In this document: piece after piece, positions 40,364-51,240 of the stretch | Numbering within the stretch: position 1 is the first letter of the stretch | Layout of the letters: each line of letters opens with the position of its first letter | From: Prorocentrum cordatum | Taxonomy: Eukaryota; Sar; Dinophyceae; Prorocentrales; Prorocentraceae | DNA length: 64,000 nt | Reading direction: 5' to 3' | Assembly: GCA_963575745.1 (NCBI GenBank) | Contig: CAUYUJ010020606.1 | Span: 83,501 to 147,500, forward strand | Position numbers and translations under genes: made by a program | Notes under the pieces: generated by a model | The model's input: only the letters and a program-made list of their open reading frames with translations | Told to the model about the DNA's origin: nothing | The model's database searches: none

Positions 40364-40477
40364 TTTAGGGGAACGAGCAATGACATAAACATAACAACTC
40401 GGAGGTCCGCGTGGGATCTGAGAAATCCGCGCGGACCTCCGAATTTTAATGTTTACGTTATTCTTCGTTCCCCTAAA
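40364..40477. mobile_element. 114-bp foldback (MITE-like) palindrome
   Basis: Starts TTTAGGGGAACGAGCAAT and ends with the reverse complement ATTCTTCGTTCCCCTAAA. Complementarity continues inward through TAAACAT and CGGAGGTCCGCG to a small centre around GATCTGAGAAATC. Arms of about 50 bp are almost perfect. No coding. Typical of a foldback transposon or MITE; alternatively a very strong hairpin downstream of RuBisCO. Confidence 0.7.
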
Positions 40478-40599
40478 AGCAGACCTCTGATGGGGCGGGC
40501 GTTTGCCAGAACAGAAAAAGGCATGGGCAGGGGCCGCCATCGATAACCATCGGGTATTTTTTTGCAGACGCCAGCCTGCTGCGCGACGCCCTCGAGGGG

Positions 40600-40885
40600 C
40601 GCTGCGCGTACCAGGGGCACCCCCAGTATCCCTGTCAGAAAATAGGAGGGGAAAAATACACAGACACAATTCGTCGTCGATCCCCAGGACAGTATAGGAA
40701 AATAGGGGAAGTGTGTGGGGGGGGGATAGGAAAATAGGGGAAGTGCGTGGGGGGGGGGGGAAGGCGATAACCCAGAAAGTACGGGAACATATTCGTAATC
40801 CTGGGATTTGTGTCCATGTGTCTGTGTGTCCCTGGGCCCCTCTGTATAATTCTTTACGCTTCGCGTATCCCCACCAGCCCATCTC
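40600..40885 (-). repeat. Dispersed repeat R3 (minus) ending at an unoccupied target-site paralogue
   Basis: Read on the minus strand it contains TGTATTTTTCCCCTCC, CCCACACACTTCCCC, ATTTTCCTAT and a GGGGCCCAGGGACACACAG box. Related copies are at 42335-42400, 42490-42780, 46660-46790 and 47885-47990. The right end (40853-40885) equals 953-985 with two mismatches; there the giant element follows, here it does not. Confidence 0.55.
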
Positions 40886-41055
40886 AAAACAGCAACTCTT
40901 GCGAAGCATGCCGACAGTCGTGTTTTTCAGGCGTGTTTCCGCCTGCCCCCGCATATCTCCCCTGTTCCTCCTTCCTCCCGCCTCCTTGTACATCCTCCTT
41001 GTGGTGGGAGCGGGAGAAGGACGAGGCGGAGGAGGAGGGAGAGAAAGCGCTCCTC

Positions 41056-41512
41056 GTGGTTTGAGTCGTTTGGGGTTTCTTGTCCTGGTGTGAGTCGTTC
41101 GGGCCCTTCTTCCTGGTGTGAGTCGTTCGGGCTCTTCGTGATGTGAGTCGTTCGGGCTCTTCGTCCTGGTGTGAGTCGTTCGGGCTTCTCGTGGTGTGAG
41201 TTGTTCGGGCCCCTCGTCCTGGTGTGAGTCGTTCGGGCCCCTCCTCCTGGTGTGACTCGTTCGGGCTCCTCGTGGTGTGAGTCGTTCGGGGCCCTCGTCG
41301 TGGTGTGAGTCGTTCGGGCTCCTCGTGGTGTGAGTCGTTCGGGCGCCTCGTCCTGGTGTGAGTCGTTCGGGCCCCTCCTTCTGGTGTGAGTCGTTCGGGC
41401 TCTTCGTGGTGTGAGTCGTTCGGGCCCCTCGTCCTGGTGTGAGTCGTTCGGGCTCCTCGTGGCGCGAGGCGTTCGGGCACCTCGTCCTGGTGCAAGTCGT
41501 TCGGGCCCCTCG

Positions 41513-41515
<3 letters not shown>
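41056..41515. repeat. GTGTGAGTCGTTCGGGC minisatellite
   Basis: About seventeen units of 24-28 bp built on GTGTGAGTCGTTCGGGC followed by CCCTCGTCCTG or TCCTCGTG. Minus-strand frames over it read repetitive PNDSH / PERLTP peptides, which I regard as non-genic. Confidence 0.85.
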
Positions 41516-41664
<149 letters not shown>

Positions 41665-41689
41665 AAGTAGTCGTATCCAAGGCAGTTTG

Positions 41690-42065
41690 GAGGCCTCTTG
41701 GAGATCGTAGAGGGGCCTCTTGGGCTCTCTTTTGAGCCTCTTGGGAGCGTCCGGGGGCCCTCTTGGGCGCCTCTTGGAGCGTCTTGGGGGCCTGTTGGGG
41801 CCATCTTTGGGGCGATCGATCACAGATGGGGCGAGCATTTTTGTCAGTACCCCCGTCGGGGCCACGATCCTCGTGAGGGGTGTCGAATTTTAGCCCTCCC
41901 AGGGATAGAAAAAGGACCCTCTGACCACCCGCGAAACCCCCTCTCCAGGTCCAGGGGGAGGGGGTAGGGGGAGGGGTAAACCCCTCCCCGAAGGGGAAGA
42001 AGGGGGGTTGAGAACAGAGAGAGCTCGCTAAACCACTCACGCCCAAAGGGCTGGTGGGACTCGTG
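41690..42065 (+). repeat. Decamer array followed by R1 copy
   Basis: GGGGCCTCTT-type units (41690-41815), a GATCGATCACAG box, then the R1 palindrome GGGGTAAACCCCTCCCCGAAGG and terminal GGGCTGGTGGGACTC at about 42048-42062. It has the same architecture as 28870-29372. Confidence 0.65.
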
Positions 42066-42329
42066 GGGTCCCAAACCCGGGTAGCAGGGCGCCCGAAGGG
42101 CGTGGAAAGGCTTGGCGACGAACTCTGGAAGGACCTGGGGAGAGCTTCCGAAGGACCTTCCGGAGAGCGTCCGGGCACGCGTCTTGGGAAGCCCGCGGAA
42201 GAGGCCCCTCGGGACCCGCTGCAGCTTCGAGCAAGCTGCCCCCGACGCTGGACAGCGGCGCCGGAACGATCTCCGGGGCTCCCCGGGGCTCCGGCGTCTC
42301 AGTCTCAAGCCCTCTCAGAAAGCGTAGGA

Positions 42330-42780
42330 ACAGCGTCGTAGTCTTGGGACGCGTGTCTGTGTTTTTGTGTGTCCCTGGGCTCCTTTTGTATAATGATAGC
42401 AGCAGGGCGGTGTGACCGCGGGGCGCCCGCGCATGGTCCGAGGTTTTGAGGGAAGTGGGGGGGGGACGAACACCCAGAATGTCTAAGACAATGTGGGTCC
42501 TCCTGGGATTCATGTCCATGTCTTTGTGTGTCCCTGGGCCCCTTGTGTATAATAATAATAATAACAACAGGGCGGTGTGACCGCGGGGCGCCTGCGCATG
42601 GTTCGAGGTTGTGCCGCCGCGTGGGCTTTGCCCGCGCTGCCCACGGGGACGGTGGGCCTGTGGACGAATCGTCGATTTCCAGGAAAACACATGGGGAAGC
42701 TGTGGGAGATGGGGGGGGGAAGGGCGAAAAAGCCCAGAGGATGCGGAAAAGCAGGGGGAGTCCTTGGATTTGATGCCAAG
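42330..42780. repeat. Tandem partial R3 copies
   Basis: Two copies of a module with GTGTGTCCCTGGGC followed by TGTATAAT, GGGCGGTGTGACCGCGGGGC and a GCGCATGGT box (about 42335-42450 and 42508-42615). The second is followed by an R3 end (CGTCGATTTCCAGGAAAACAC). No gene recognised here or in 42780-43104. Confidence 0.5.
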
Positions 42781-43114
42781 TGATCGCGGGGCGCCCGATG
42801 ATGATCCAGATTTTGCCGCCAAGTGCGCTTCGTGTTTGTGATGGCGGGTGGGGCGGGGGGGGGCGGCGTCGGCATGGTTTCGAGCCTGCGGCCGGCTCCC
42901 GCTGCCGCGGCCGGTCGAGCCGCCTCCGGCCGCGGCAACGGGAACGTCCCAGATCGACGAGCAAAGAACGGCAGGAGCTCAGGCTGCTGGAGCTCCGCGC
43001 GGGTTCCTTGGATCGGCGCCGGGCCCCCTGCCTGGCGCGCGTGGGCAGCGCCGGAGGCGGGGCCCAGCGCCGCTCCGAGGGATCCTGGCGGAGCCCCGAC
43101 AGTCTCTGTGACTG

Positions 43115-43123
43115 CCGTTTTTT

Positions 43124-43194
<71 letters not shown>

Positions 43195-43195
43195 G
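43115..43195. repeat. TTG trinucleotide microsatellite
   Basis: About 25 GTT/TTG triplets. After it, 43200-43800 is AT-richer sequence with two CCCTTGCAAAAAA repeats and two TTCGCGCGCGCA boxes. No gene recognised in that stretch. Confidence 0.9.
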
Positions 43196-43844
43196 AACAT
43201 TATTAATTCTAAAGAATAATTATTGTTGGGACCCCTGGTGCACGGCCCCCCTGCGCCGCCTAGGCCGCAGCTACATTTTCATCATTTTCGTGAGGAAGCC
43301 TCAGGTAATTCGATGTGATCAAGATCCGGTTGTTTTGTTGTAATCCGCTTTCCCTTGCAAAAAACACTATAAAATGACATTTCTTGTTCTAATATAATCA
43401 AATTTCAAGAATCCCTTGCAAAAAATAAGGTAAAGTGGACATTCGCGCGCGCAAGACGAAATCCTTCCAAAAGCTTAGTGTTCGGAGCGATTTTAACATA
43501 AAAACATCAAAAAACCAATGGTTTTTCAACAAAAAAATGTCAAAATCTCATCCCGCGCGCTCTTGCGGATTCGTAGGAAAACCAACACTTTTTAAACATT
43601 TCTGTCAAACGGGCTTTTGCGAGCAACTTTTTCGAACTTCTGCGACAACGGTTGCGCACCTGCCAGGGCCATCATCCCTGTCAAATAATACCATGCGGGA
43701 CACATTCGTTTTTTCTTCGCGCGCGCACGCCGAAATCTCCAAAAACCATTGGGTTCTTAAGAATTTTAGCACCGCGCATCATAAAATCACACGAATCGCA
43801 CCGTAGGTCCTCGCCATAGGTTGCGCCCTCGGCCGCCGAACGGG

Positions 43845-43975
43845 ACAACGATCGGGACAAGCACAACCATCAGGACAACCATCGGGACAATCATCGGGAC
43901 AACGATCGGGACAACCACAACCATCAGGACAACCATCGGGACAACCATCGAGACAACCATCGGGACAACCATATC
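43845..43975. repeat. 12-bp ATCGGGACAACC minisatellite
   Basis: About eleven degenerate units of 12 bp. The following 43976-44400 holds short repeats (ATCATGTGT, GGCTTAACAACTTCTGTGGG) and no recognised gene. Confidence 0.85.
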
Positions 43976-44404
43976 CTCTCTCTCTTGTGTATTCCCACAT
44001 CCCTCAGGAATTTGCCCTAAAGATGTGATCAACTATCTTGTGAGTACGTATCATGTGTATCATGTGTATCATGTACCATATGCATCATATGCAACAGATG
44101 TTCTGTGGAAGGCTTAACAACTTCTGTGGGTTAACAAGGCTTAACAACTTCTGTGGGTGTACGAACGTAGGCTTAACAACTTCTGTGGGTGTGTACTCCA
44201 CGCCAGTGTAGTAGCCACGGTCGTCCGCAGGCCACGAAGTGAAGTGTCCGAACGTCATAGGGCGGGAAGCTGGGTGTGGGTGGTGGCGAAGAGTCGTGTG
44301 GATATTTGGTAGAGCTTGCACTGCCCCCCCACAAAGTGGGGGTATTGGCTGGCGTCGCATGAAAACCCTGGCACTGGTGAGAACACTGAGCGTTCGGGTA
44401 AAGT

Positions 44405-44405
44405 G

Positions 44406-44497
<92 letters not shown>
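44405..44497. repeat. TTG trinucleotide microsatellite (second)
   Basis: About 30 near-perfect TTG triplets, giving spurious poly-Val and poly-Gln frames. Confidence 0.95.
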
Positions 44498-44499
<2 letters not shown>

Positions 44500-44697
44500 G
44501 TTGTTTTTTGTTTTCTTGTTTTCCCTCCCCACCCCTGCTCCAAACGTGTCTTTTTGTTGGCCCCGAGCGGTGCCTGCACGTAGGGACATCTTATTTTTTT
44601 CCTCTTAAGGAGCTGGGCCCGGCTGTCGGCGTGTGCCGGCTCGTGGCCGCCCGCCGCCGCCATCTCTGGGGTCGCGGGTTTGGCGGTTCGGGGCTCG

Positions 44698-44925
44698 CAC
44701 TTTTGCGCTGCCTTGCGCTGCCTTGCGCTGCCTTGCGCTGCCTTGCACTGCTTTGCACTGCCTTGCGCTGCCTTGCGCTGCCTTGCACTGCTTTGCACTG
44801 CCTTGCGCTGCCTTGCGCTGCCTTGCGCTGCTTGGCGTTGCTTCGCGTTGCCTTGCGTTGCTTTGCATCGCTCTGCGGTGCTTTCCGTTGCACTGCGTCG
44901 CCTTGCGTTGCTTTTGCACCGCGTG
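44698..44925. repeat. 10-bp TTGCGCTGCC minisatellite
   Basis: About 22 units of exactly 10 bp, first nearly perfect (TTGCGCTGCC, TTGCACTGCT) and degenerating to the right. The long ORFs on both strands here (AALRCLALP and KQRKAAQGS types) come from the repeat. Confidence 0.9.
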
Positions 44926-45963
44926 GGGCGCACCACATGGATGGCACCTCCCAGACTGCACCACATGGATTGCACCACCTCGACTGCAGCGCGACCCCAC
45001 CTCGTCCCCTTCACCTCCTGCAGGTGCAGACCTTTCCCTGTCCCTCCTTTGTTTGCGAGACGCTCCTGATGCTTGCCGCTGTCTCGCGCCGAGCTCTTGT
45101 GGACCATTCGGATCAGGCTGTCCTGGGGACGAAGGTGCGGGGGGACACGGCGCTGCAGCACCCCGCCGTTGCTGCCTGGCGTGCGCCCCTTCGTGCCAGG
45201 GCGCCGGCATGCGCAGGGGCTCCTCCCTCGTCCTCCACGGGCTCGCCAAGACCTCTGATTCCAGGTCTGTAGGCCTCTTAGGTTGTGTCCGAGAGGATGG
45301 GGTCGGAGGATCGCGCCGCATCGCCGATGCATCGCCGATGCGGCTCGATGTGGAGCTCGATTTGCTTCACGTTGACAACGCCGATGCATCGCCGACGTCG
45401 GCGATGCGTCACGGTCCTTAGACCCCATCTACTCCGACCCATGTAGGAGGCCTCTAATGTCACTGCTGCCCCTCCCTGAGCCAGTACCCCCTTTTTTGGC
45501 TCCCCTCGAGGAGAGCGAGGGATAACAATGAAGGTGGAAGGAGAGGGAGGGAGCATACGGGAATGTATCGGTGAAGGCTCAATGTCACTCTCCTTACACA
45601 CCTACCCCCACCGGAGAGGGCCACCTCGGCACATTGAGGCGCACCCACCCCTCCCCGCTGCACTTGTCTGCAAGACCTCGTCTGCTTAGGTCAGCGCTTT
45701 GGGCATGGGGGTGGGCCTGAAGCGGCGGCAAGAGCCTTTCTGAGTTTTTCTCCTCCATGCAGGGAGGCGGGAAAGAGAAGGGAGGGGGCATTGCGCTAGC
45801 CCGCTCGCTGGTTGCACCGTGATTCGGAAGGGACGCAGAGCATGGATGTCGCGCGCGCCATCTTTTCCAAAGCGGCTTACTCATTCGCCTTTTGTGCAAC
45901 ACTCCAGTATTTCCCAAACGGTAGCAGTCTGGTGGGGTCGTCCAGCCAGCGCTCGGCGGCAAC
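44926..45963. other. Stretch without recognised gene
   Basis: Contains a cluster of GCATCGCCGATGC inverted repeats (about 45325-45410). Otherwise unique sequence in which I see no conserved protein, tRNA or dispersed repeat. Confidence 0.4.
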
Positions 45964-46290
45964 ATGGCCCAAGGGGCAGGCAGCGGGCCCAGCTCGGGCA
46001 GGGGTAGGACGAGGATCAATCCGTTTCAGAGTGCTCCGGAACCCTCCCAGGGCCGGAACGCTCTGAGAAGGCCGCGGCGCCCGAGACATCCTCCAGAGCC
46101 ACTGGCTCTCAGAGATTCCCGATTTATACTCTCTCGAATTTATACTCGTCCTGGCTTCGTCTTACCAGCCGCGCACCGCCAGATGAACGTGGCGAAGGAG
46201 TACGCCGCGGACAAGATCGAGACCAATTGGCTGAAGTCGGAGAGCACCGACTGGTACACGATGGGCCCCGACGTGCGCCAGTTCTACTAG
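45964..46290 (+). CDS. Putative small two-exon gene, 54-aa product (exons 45964-46003 and 46169-46290)
   Basis: Exon 1 gives MAQGAGSGPSSGR plus one base. A GT-AG intron of 165 nt (46004-46168) ends in a pyrimidine-rich TTCGTCTTACCAG. Exon 2 continues AAHRQMNVAKEYAADKIETN and then WLKSESTDWYTMGPDVRQFY before TAG (46288-46290). The second exon has clean GC-rich codon use and an ordinary charged/aromatic composition, unlike the surrounding repeats. The intron carries terminal inverted repeats (GGACGAGGATCAA at 46007, TTTATACTCGTCC ending 46152) like introner elements. The intron is a multiple of three and free of stops, so an unspliced 108-aa product is also possible. Family not recognised; small organelle or respiratory subunit is a guess I do not press. 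Confidence 0.45.
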   Translation: MAQGAGSGPSSGRGRTRINPFQSAPEPSQGRNALRRPRRPRHPPEPLALRDSRFILSRIYTRPGFVLPAAHRQMNVAKEYAADKIETNWLKSESTDWYTMGPDVRQFY

Positions 46291-46660
46291 CAGAACCGAG
46301 CGCCAGGCCCCAGCCCATCGGATCTGCTTCCCTCCATCGGGGGCCCCCGAACGGTGTGGTGACCACACCGTGTGGTGAGTCGGTGGGGATTCGGGGTCAG
46401 CACACGGCTTGGGGACTCGGGTCGTCCCCCGAGGATATCACGGGCGATTGGGGCCTCTGGTGTCCGAAGGCCGAGCGGCGACGGACCGCGCGGTGAGGTC
46501 TCTTGGGATGTGGAGGTCGCCGCACGGTCTGTCACCACACGGTTTCGGGGGCTCCCGATCCAGGCAGGCCCAGAAAGAGGATAAAGAGCTACTCGGTCGG
46601 AGCACTCCGGAGCGCTCTCAGGTCGCTCCAGGGCGCTCTGGAGCGGCCGACGTGGCGCCC
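46291..46660. other. Flank of the small gene, no gene recognised
   Basis: Contains short imperfect inverted repeats (GACCACACCG/TGTGGTGA). At 46574-46660 there is a partial relative of the intronic inverted-repeat element (GAGGATAAAG, GGAGCGCTCT, GGCGCCCGA). Confidence 0.35.
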
Positions 46661-46790
46661 GATGCTCAAGGGGGCCAAGGACACACAAATAAATATACAC
46701 AAATAGAAGGATTCCCAATATTATCCTATATTTTCTGGGTTTTTGTCTTCCCCCCCACTTCCCATGTTTTCCCATATTGTAGTGGCCTCC
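46660..46790 (+). repeat. R3 copy (plus)
   Basis: Contains GGCCAAGGACACACAA, ATTTTCTGGGTTTTTGTC and TTCCCCCCCACTTCCCAT, matching 47885-47950 and the minus-strand copy at 40600-40870. Confidence 0.6.
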
Positions 46791-46841
46791 GGCCAGTGCC
46801 GCCGATCCAGGGCGCTCCGGGTGCCTAAGGAAATGAACGAC

Positions 46842-46878
46842 GACGAGGAAGACGAAAACGACGACGAAAACGAATACG

Positions 46879-46920
<42 letters not shown>

Positions 46921-47037
46921 GCGACGACGACAACGACCACGACGACGACGACGACGACAGCGATGACGACGACGGCGACGCAAGCGACGACGACGAGCAC
47001 GACGACGACGAGCACGACGACGACGACGATGGCGCGA

Positions 47038-47104
<67 letters not shown>

Positions 47105-47107
47105 CGG

Positions 47108-47153
<46 letters not shown>

Positions 47154-47170
47154 CACGACGACGACGACGC

Positions 47171-47205
<35 letters not shown>
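46842..47205. repeat. GAC trinucleotide array (~360 bp)
   Basis: Degenerate GAC/GAG/GCG triplets, nearly all GAC towards the right end. It encodes poly-Asp in one frame. It joins directly to the G-rich minisatellite. Confidence 0.95.
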
Positions 47206-47208
<3 letters not shown>

Positions 47209-47750
47209 GGGGGGAGCTGGGTTGCAGGGGGGGGGGTCTGCTCTGCAGAGGGGGGGTCCGCTCGGCAGAGGGAGGGACTGCAGGGGAGGGGGGGGGTCCG
47301 CTCTGCAGGGGGGGGGGGCTGCAGAGGGGGGGTCTGCTCTGCAGGGGGGGGGGTGCAGGGGAGGGGGGGGTCCGCTCTGCAGGGGGGCGGGCTGCACGGG
47401 GGGGGGTCCGCTCTGCAGGGGGGGGAGGGGGGGGGGGGGGGGGGCTGGGCTGCAGGGGAGGTGGGGTGTCCGCTCTGCAGGGGGAGGGGGTGCAGGAGGG
47501 AGTCTGCTCTGCAGGGGGGGGTGCAGAGGAGGGGGGTGGGGTTCGCTCTGCAGGGGGGGGGCTGCAGGGGGGAGGTCCGCTCGGCAGGGGGGGGGGCTGC
47601 TTTGGGGGGGGGGGGCAGGGGGGGGGGCTCTGCAGGGGGGGGGGGGGGGCAGGGGGGAGGGGGGGGGGGGGGGGCTGCAGGAGGGGGGGGGAGGGCGCTC
47701 TGCAGGGGGGGGGGTCCGCTCTGGAGGGGGGGGTGCGAAGCACTGAAATA
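47206..47750. repeat. G-run minisatellite (GGTCCGCTCTGCAGGGGGGG units)
   Basis: About twenty irregular 20-35 bp units combining GTCCGCTCTGCAG with runs of 6-14 G. Many adjacent G-runs on one strand make it a strong G-quadruplex candidate. Exact run lengths may be unreliable in any assembly. Confidence 0.85.
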
Positions 47751-47884
47751 GGTCGGAAATGAGGTCCCCCCCCCTGCGAAGCACTGAATTACTCGGAAAT
47801 GAGGTTCCCCCCCCCCCCCCCCCGCAGAGCGAAGCTTGAGCGAGCTCAAGCCCACGCTCTCAGAAACTCACACGCCGGATCGGC

Positions 47885-47990
47885 GGATCTGGGTTTTTGT
47901 CTTCCCCCCCACTTCCCATATTTTCCCATATTTTCTCTTGGGAATCGACGATTAATTGTGTCTGTGTGCTTTTTTCCCTCCTGAGATGCA
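47885..47990 (+). repeat. R3 copy (plus)
   Basis: TTTTTGTCTTCCCCCCCACT, ATTTTCCCATATTTTCTC and GGAATCGACGATTAATTG, matching 46735-46790 and the minus copy at 40640-40740. 48000-48270 after it has no recognised gene. Confidence 0.6.
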
Positions 47991-48270
47991 TCCTTCAAGC
48001 CTGCCTGCTCTCAGAGATTTCCGAGCTCGTCCTCATCCGGGCTCGTCCTCGTCCTGCCGCCGTCCTCCCTCGTCGCCCCGCCGCGCTCCGCCGCTCCCCT
48101 CTCCCGCCGCGCTCCTCCCTCTCCAGCAAAGGGCGGCAGCTTGGGGCCCGGGGCGGCTCTTGACCGCCCGGCGGGGCGGGATCAAACCGCTGCCCTGGCT
48201 GGCTTTCGAGCTTGCAGCTCCATCCGGGGGCCCCAGACGTCGCCGCGGGGTACGACGCTGCGTCCCGACG

Positions 48271-48271
<1 letters not shown>

Positions 48272-48325
<54 letters not shown>

Positions 48326-48326
48326 T
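48272..48326. repeat. GTC trinucleotide microsatellite
   Basis: About 18 perfect GTC triplets. 48327-48640 contains no recognised gene. Confidence 0.95.
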
Positions 48327-48639
48327 GCCCAGGGCAGGTCGGCTCTCCTCCCTCCCTCCCTCTCCTCCCCTGTCCCCGTCTCCCTACTGCCTCCCTCCTC
48401 GTCCTGCCGGGCCGGGCTGGGAGAAGTTGGGATGGGGTGGGCTGGAAGGGACCTCCGCTCCTTCAGGTCTCGGCTGGTCGTTCTCGTGCTCTCGGCGCTC
48501 CCAGGGGCCTTCTGCTTCGGGTTCTCTGTGGGCTTTCTGGTGGCTTGCTTTCGCCTTCTGGGGGACTGGTGGGAGGATGCTGGGCAGTTGTAGGAAACGG
48601 TATTTCTCGGCAATGTTGCCGCAACAAGCTCCCCATAGG

Positions 48640-48945
48640 CTTTCAAAACGCCCGCAGGAGGCCCCAGAAGGGTCCCAAGAAGCTCCCCCAAGAGGCCCTC
48701 CAGAGGCCTCCACGAGGACCACCCAAGAGGCCACAAGAGGCTTCAACAGGCCTGAGATCGACAACACATCTATCCCGAAGGGCATTCAAACACCCTCTTT
48801 GCACGGCAAGGTCAGGGCGGAAGTGTTGCGACGTGTGGCACCTGATAAGTTGGAGGGCGATACCCTCCCCGAAGCGGACACATTTGTTTTGGAAGAACTG
48901 GTCTGCTTAACCGCTTACGCCCAGTGTGCTGGTGGGACTAGGCCA
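48640..48945. repeat. Reverse decamer array and partial R1 copy
   Basis: GAGGCCCCAAGAAG-type units (48640-48750), then an R1-like end: GGCGATACCCTCCCCGAAG, TTAACCGCTTACGCCCA and GTGCTGGTGGGACTAG (to about 48945). Confidence 0.55.
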
Positions 48946-49009
48946 AAGGCCACATACGACTGACCTGAGAGATGCCGCGATTAAGGATGGTATTATGCAG
49001 GGTATGATG

Positions 49010-49245
49010 GTGGTGCTCATTCTGGTGATGGGGCGGGGATGGGGCAACATGGCGATGATGATGCTGATGCTGATGCTGGTGCTGATGATGAGGATGATGA
49101 TGAGGATGAGGATGGTAATGCGGATGAGGATCATGATGAGGATTATGATAAGGATGATGAGGACGATGATGACGATGCTGATGCTGACGATGACAATGAC
49201 GATGATGCTGATTTTGATGATGATTTTGATACTGATGGCGACGAC

Positions 49246-49287
<42 letters not shown>

Positions 49288-49585
49288 AAAGATGAGGATG
49301 AGGATGAGGATGAGGGTAATGATGTGGATGAGGGTCACGATGAGGATTATGATGAGGATGCTGATGACGATGATTATGCTGATGATGATCACGATGATGT
49401 TCATGATGATGCTGTTGATGATGATGACGATGAGGATGATGACGACGATGATGATGCTGATGATGATGATGATGACGATGATAATGATGAGGATGATGAG
49501 GATGTTGATGCTGATGCTGATGATGATGCTGGTGCTGATGATGACGACGATGCTGATGCTGACGCTGATGCTACAGATGATGATA

Positions 49586-49651
<66 letters not shown>

Positions 49652-49839
49652 CTGTTGATTATGATGATGAAGACGATGATGATGATGGTGATGATGATGC
49701 TGATGATGATGATGTCAATGCTGCTGCTGATGATTCTGATGATACTGATGATGATGATGATGATGATGATGCTGCTGATGCTGCTGATGATGCTGATGCC
49801 GATGACGATGATGATGACGATGATGATGATGTTGATGAC

Positions 49840-49900
<61 letters not shown>

Positions 49901-49937
49901 CTGATGCTGATGCTGATGCTGATGCTGATGATGATGC

Positions 49938-49975
<38 letters not shown>

Positions 49976-50125
49976 TCGGTTATGCTAATGGCGATGGTGA
50001 TGCTGATGATGCTGATGATGCTGAAGATGATGATGACGATGCTGATGATGCTGGTGATGCTGAAGACGACAATGATGATGATCAGGGTGATGATGTTGAT
50101 CATGGTGATATTGATGAAGATGTGC
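49010..50125. repeat. GAT trinucleotide array (~1.1 kb)
   Basis: Degenerate GAT/GCT/GAC triplets over more than a kilobase, the longest simple repeat of the window. Frames read poly-Asp and poly-Met on the plus strand and poly-Ile on the minus strand; none is treated as a gene. Confidence 0.95.
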
Positions 50126-50147
50126 TCCATCACCGTTTTCCCCGAAG

Positions 50148-50267
50148 AGCCGCGAGGACGACTTCAACCATGCCAAGGCCACAGAACTGCTGATGATAGA
50201 CATCTTCGATTCCGCCAGGAGTGCCCTGTACTGCTTGTGCGTAGTAGCACGTGAAGCTACCAGATAA
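50148..50267 (+). CDS. Possible terminal exon of an unidentified gene
   Basis: After a pyrimidine stretch and AG (CGTTTTCCCCGAAG) the frame reads SREDDFNHAKATELLMIDIF and DSARSALYCLCVVAREATR up to TAA at 50265-50267. The composition is that of a normal globular helix pair and contrasts with the GAT array directly upstream, whose frame here would be full of TGA stops, so a splice acceptor near 50147 is required. No upstream exon or family was recognised. Confidence 0.3.
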   Translation, partial: SREDDFNHAKATELLMIDIFDSARSALYCLCVVAREATR

Positions 50268-50689
50268 GAGGAGGACGAGGAGTAATGTAGCTTTGTCTAC
50301 GTGGCTGAAGTGTCATGGTATCCGTGGAGAACTTGGACGGCGATGGCGTCGCAAGCGTGGATTGGTCCTCTTACCATATCGGAAAGAGGCTCTAGAGTTG
50401 TGATGCACATTTACCCTAGATTTAATCGCTTCGCTCATTCCGCTGGCCCATCTTGTCGCATCCCTGGCGTGGCATTCGGCACGCTGTTAGCGGCCTCCAG
50501 AGGTCGGAGATTTTCTCTTGGATTGGCTGTTCATCCCGAGTTGTTTTGTGACGGTCCCATGGCTCGTTGAGGTGCCGATGGGGTGGGCGTGCTCGTGGCG
50601 AGCGCCACGGATTAGGATGAGGCAGCGGAGGATGAGGAGAAGGAGGAGGCTGGTCGATGGTTTCTTGAGGAACTTTGAAATTGGGTCGT
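50268..50689. other. Stretch without recognised gene
   Basis: Unique-looking sequence with several stops in every frame. No RNA gene or known repeat seen. Confidence 0.35.
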
Positions 50690-51240
50690 CGACAAGAGGG
50701 CTCTCTGGGAGATGTCGTGGGGTGTCTTGGGAGGCCTCTTGGGAGCCTCGGGGGGTTTTCTGGGGCTAGTATTTTGGGGTCTCTGGGAGCCTCTTGGGGC
50801 CCTGCTGGCGGTCTCGTGAGCGATTTCGCGGGAAAGGATAGCACATGGCGTCTCGGAGTACCTCTCTTGGGGTCTTTTGGGAGCCTCTGGAGCCGTCTTG
50901 AGGAGCCTTGTGGGCTGTCTTTTAGCGCTCTGGGGCCGTCTTGGGCTCATCTTGGCGGCACGTTGGGCCGTCTTGGGGTGGTTTTGGAGGCCTCCTGGGC
51001 AGTTTGTAGCGTTGTGAAACCTCAGAAGTCGTGTATGCGAAACGATTTACATTTCCCAAAGGGAATGGGGCGATTTATGCTTCTTGGGGCCTCTAGGGCT
51101 CTCTGGATGGAGGCCTTCTTGGGCGTCTTTGAACGATCTTTCGGCGACTCAGGGCCTCTTGTACCATGTGGGACGTCTGGGGCGCTCTGGGGGACCTTGC
51201 GGGGACCTTGCCGGGAGCTTGCCGGGAGTCTCCTGGGTTT
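50690..51240. repeat. Degenerate decamer array (GGGGTCTCTTGG units)
   Basis: Units related to GGGGCCTCTT, more diverged than elsewhere (about 50700-51000 and 51080-51230), with a short unique interval between. Confidence 0.55.

Noticed and set aside
44605-45428. KQRKAAQGSARQ-type and ALRCLALPC-type proteins
   Set aside because: Translations of the 10-bp TTGCGCTGCC minisatellite.
46287-47855. Long Pro-, Val- and Arg-rich ORFs over the GAC and G-run repeats
   Set aside because: All frames on both strands are open because of the repeat; no unique protein sequence.
49010-50193. Poly-Asp, poly-Met and poly-Ile proteins of ~400 aa across the GAT array
   Set aside because: Pure consequence of a trinucleotide repeat being open in several frames.
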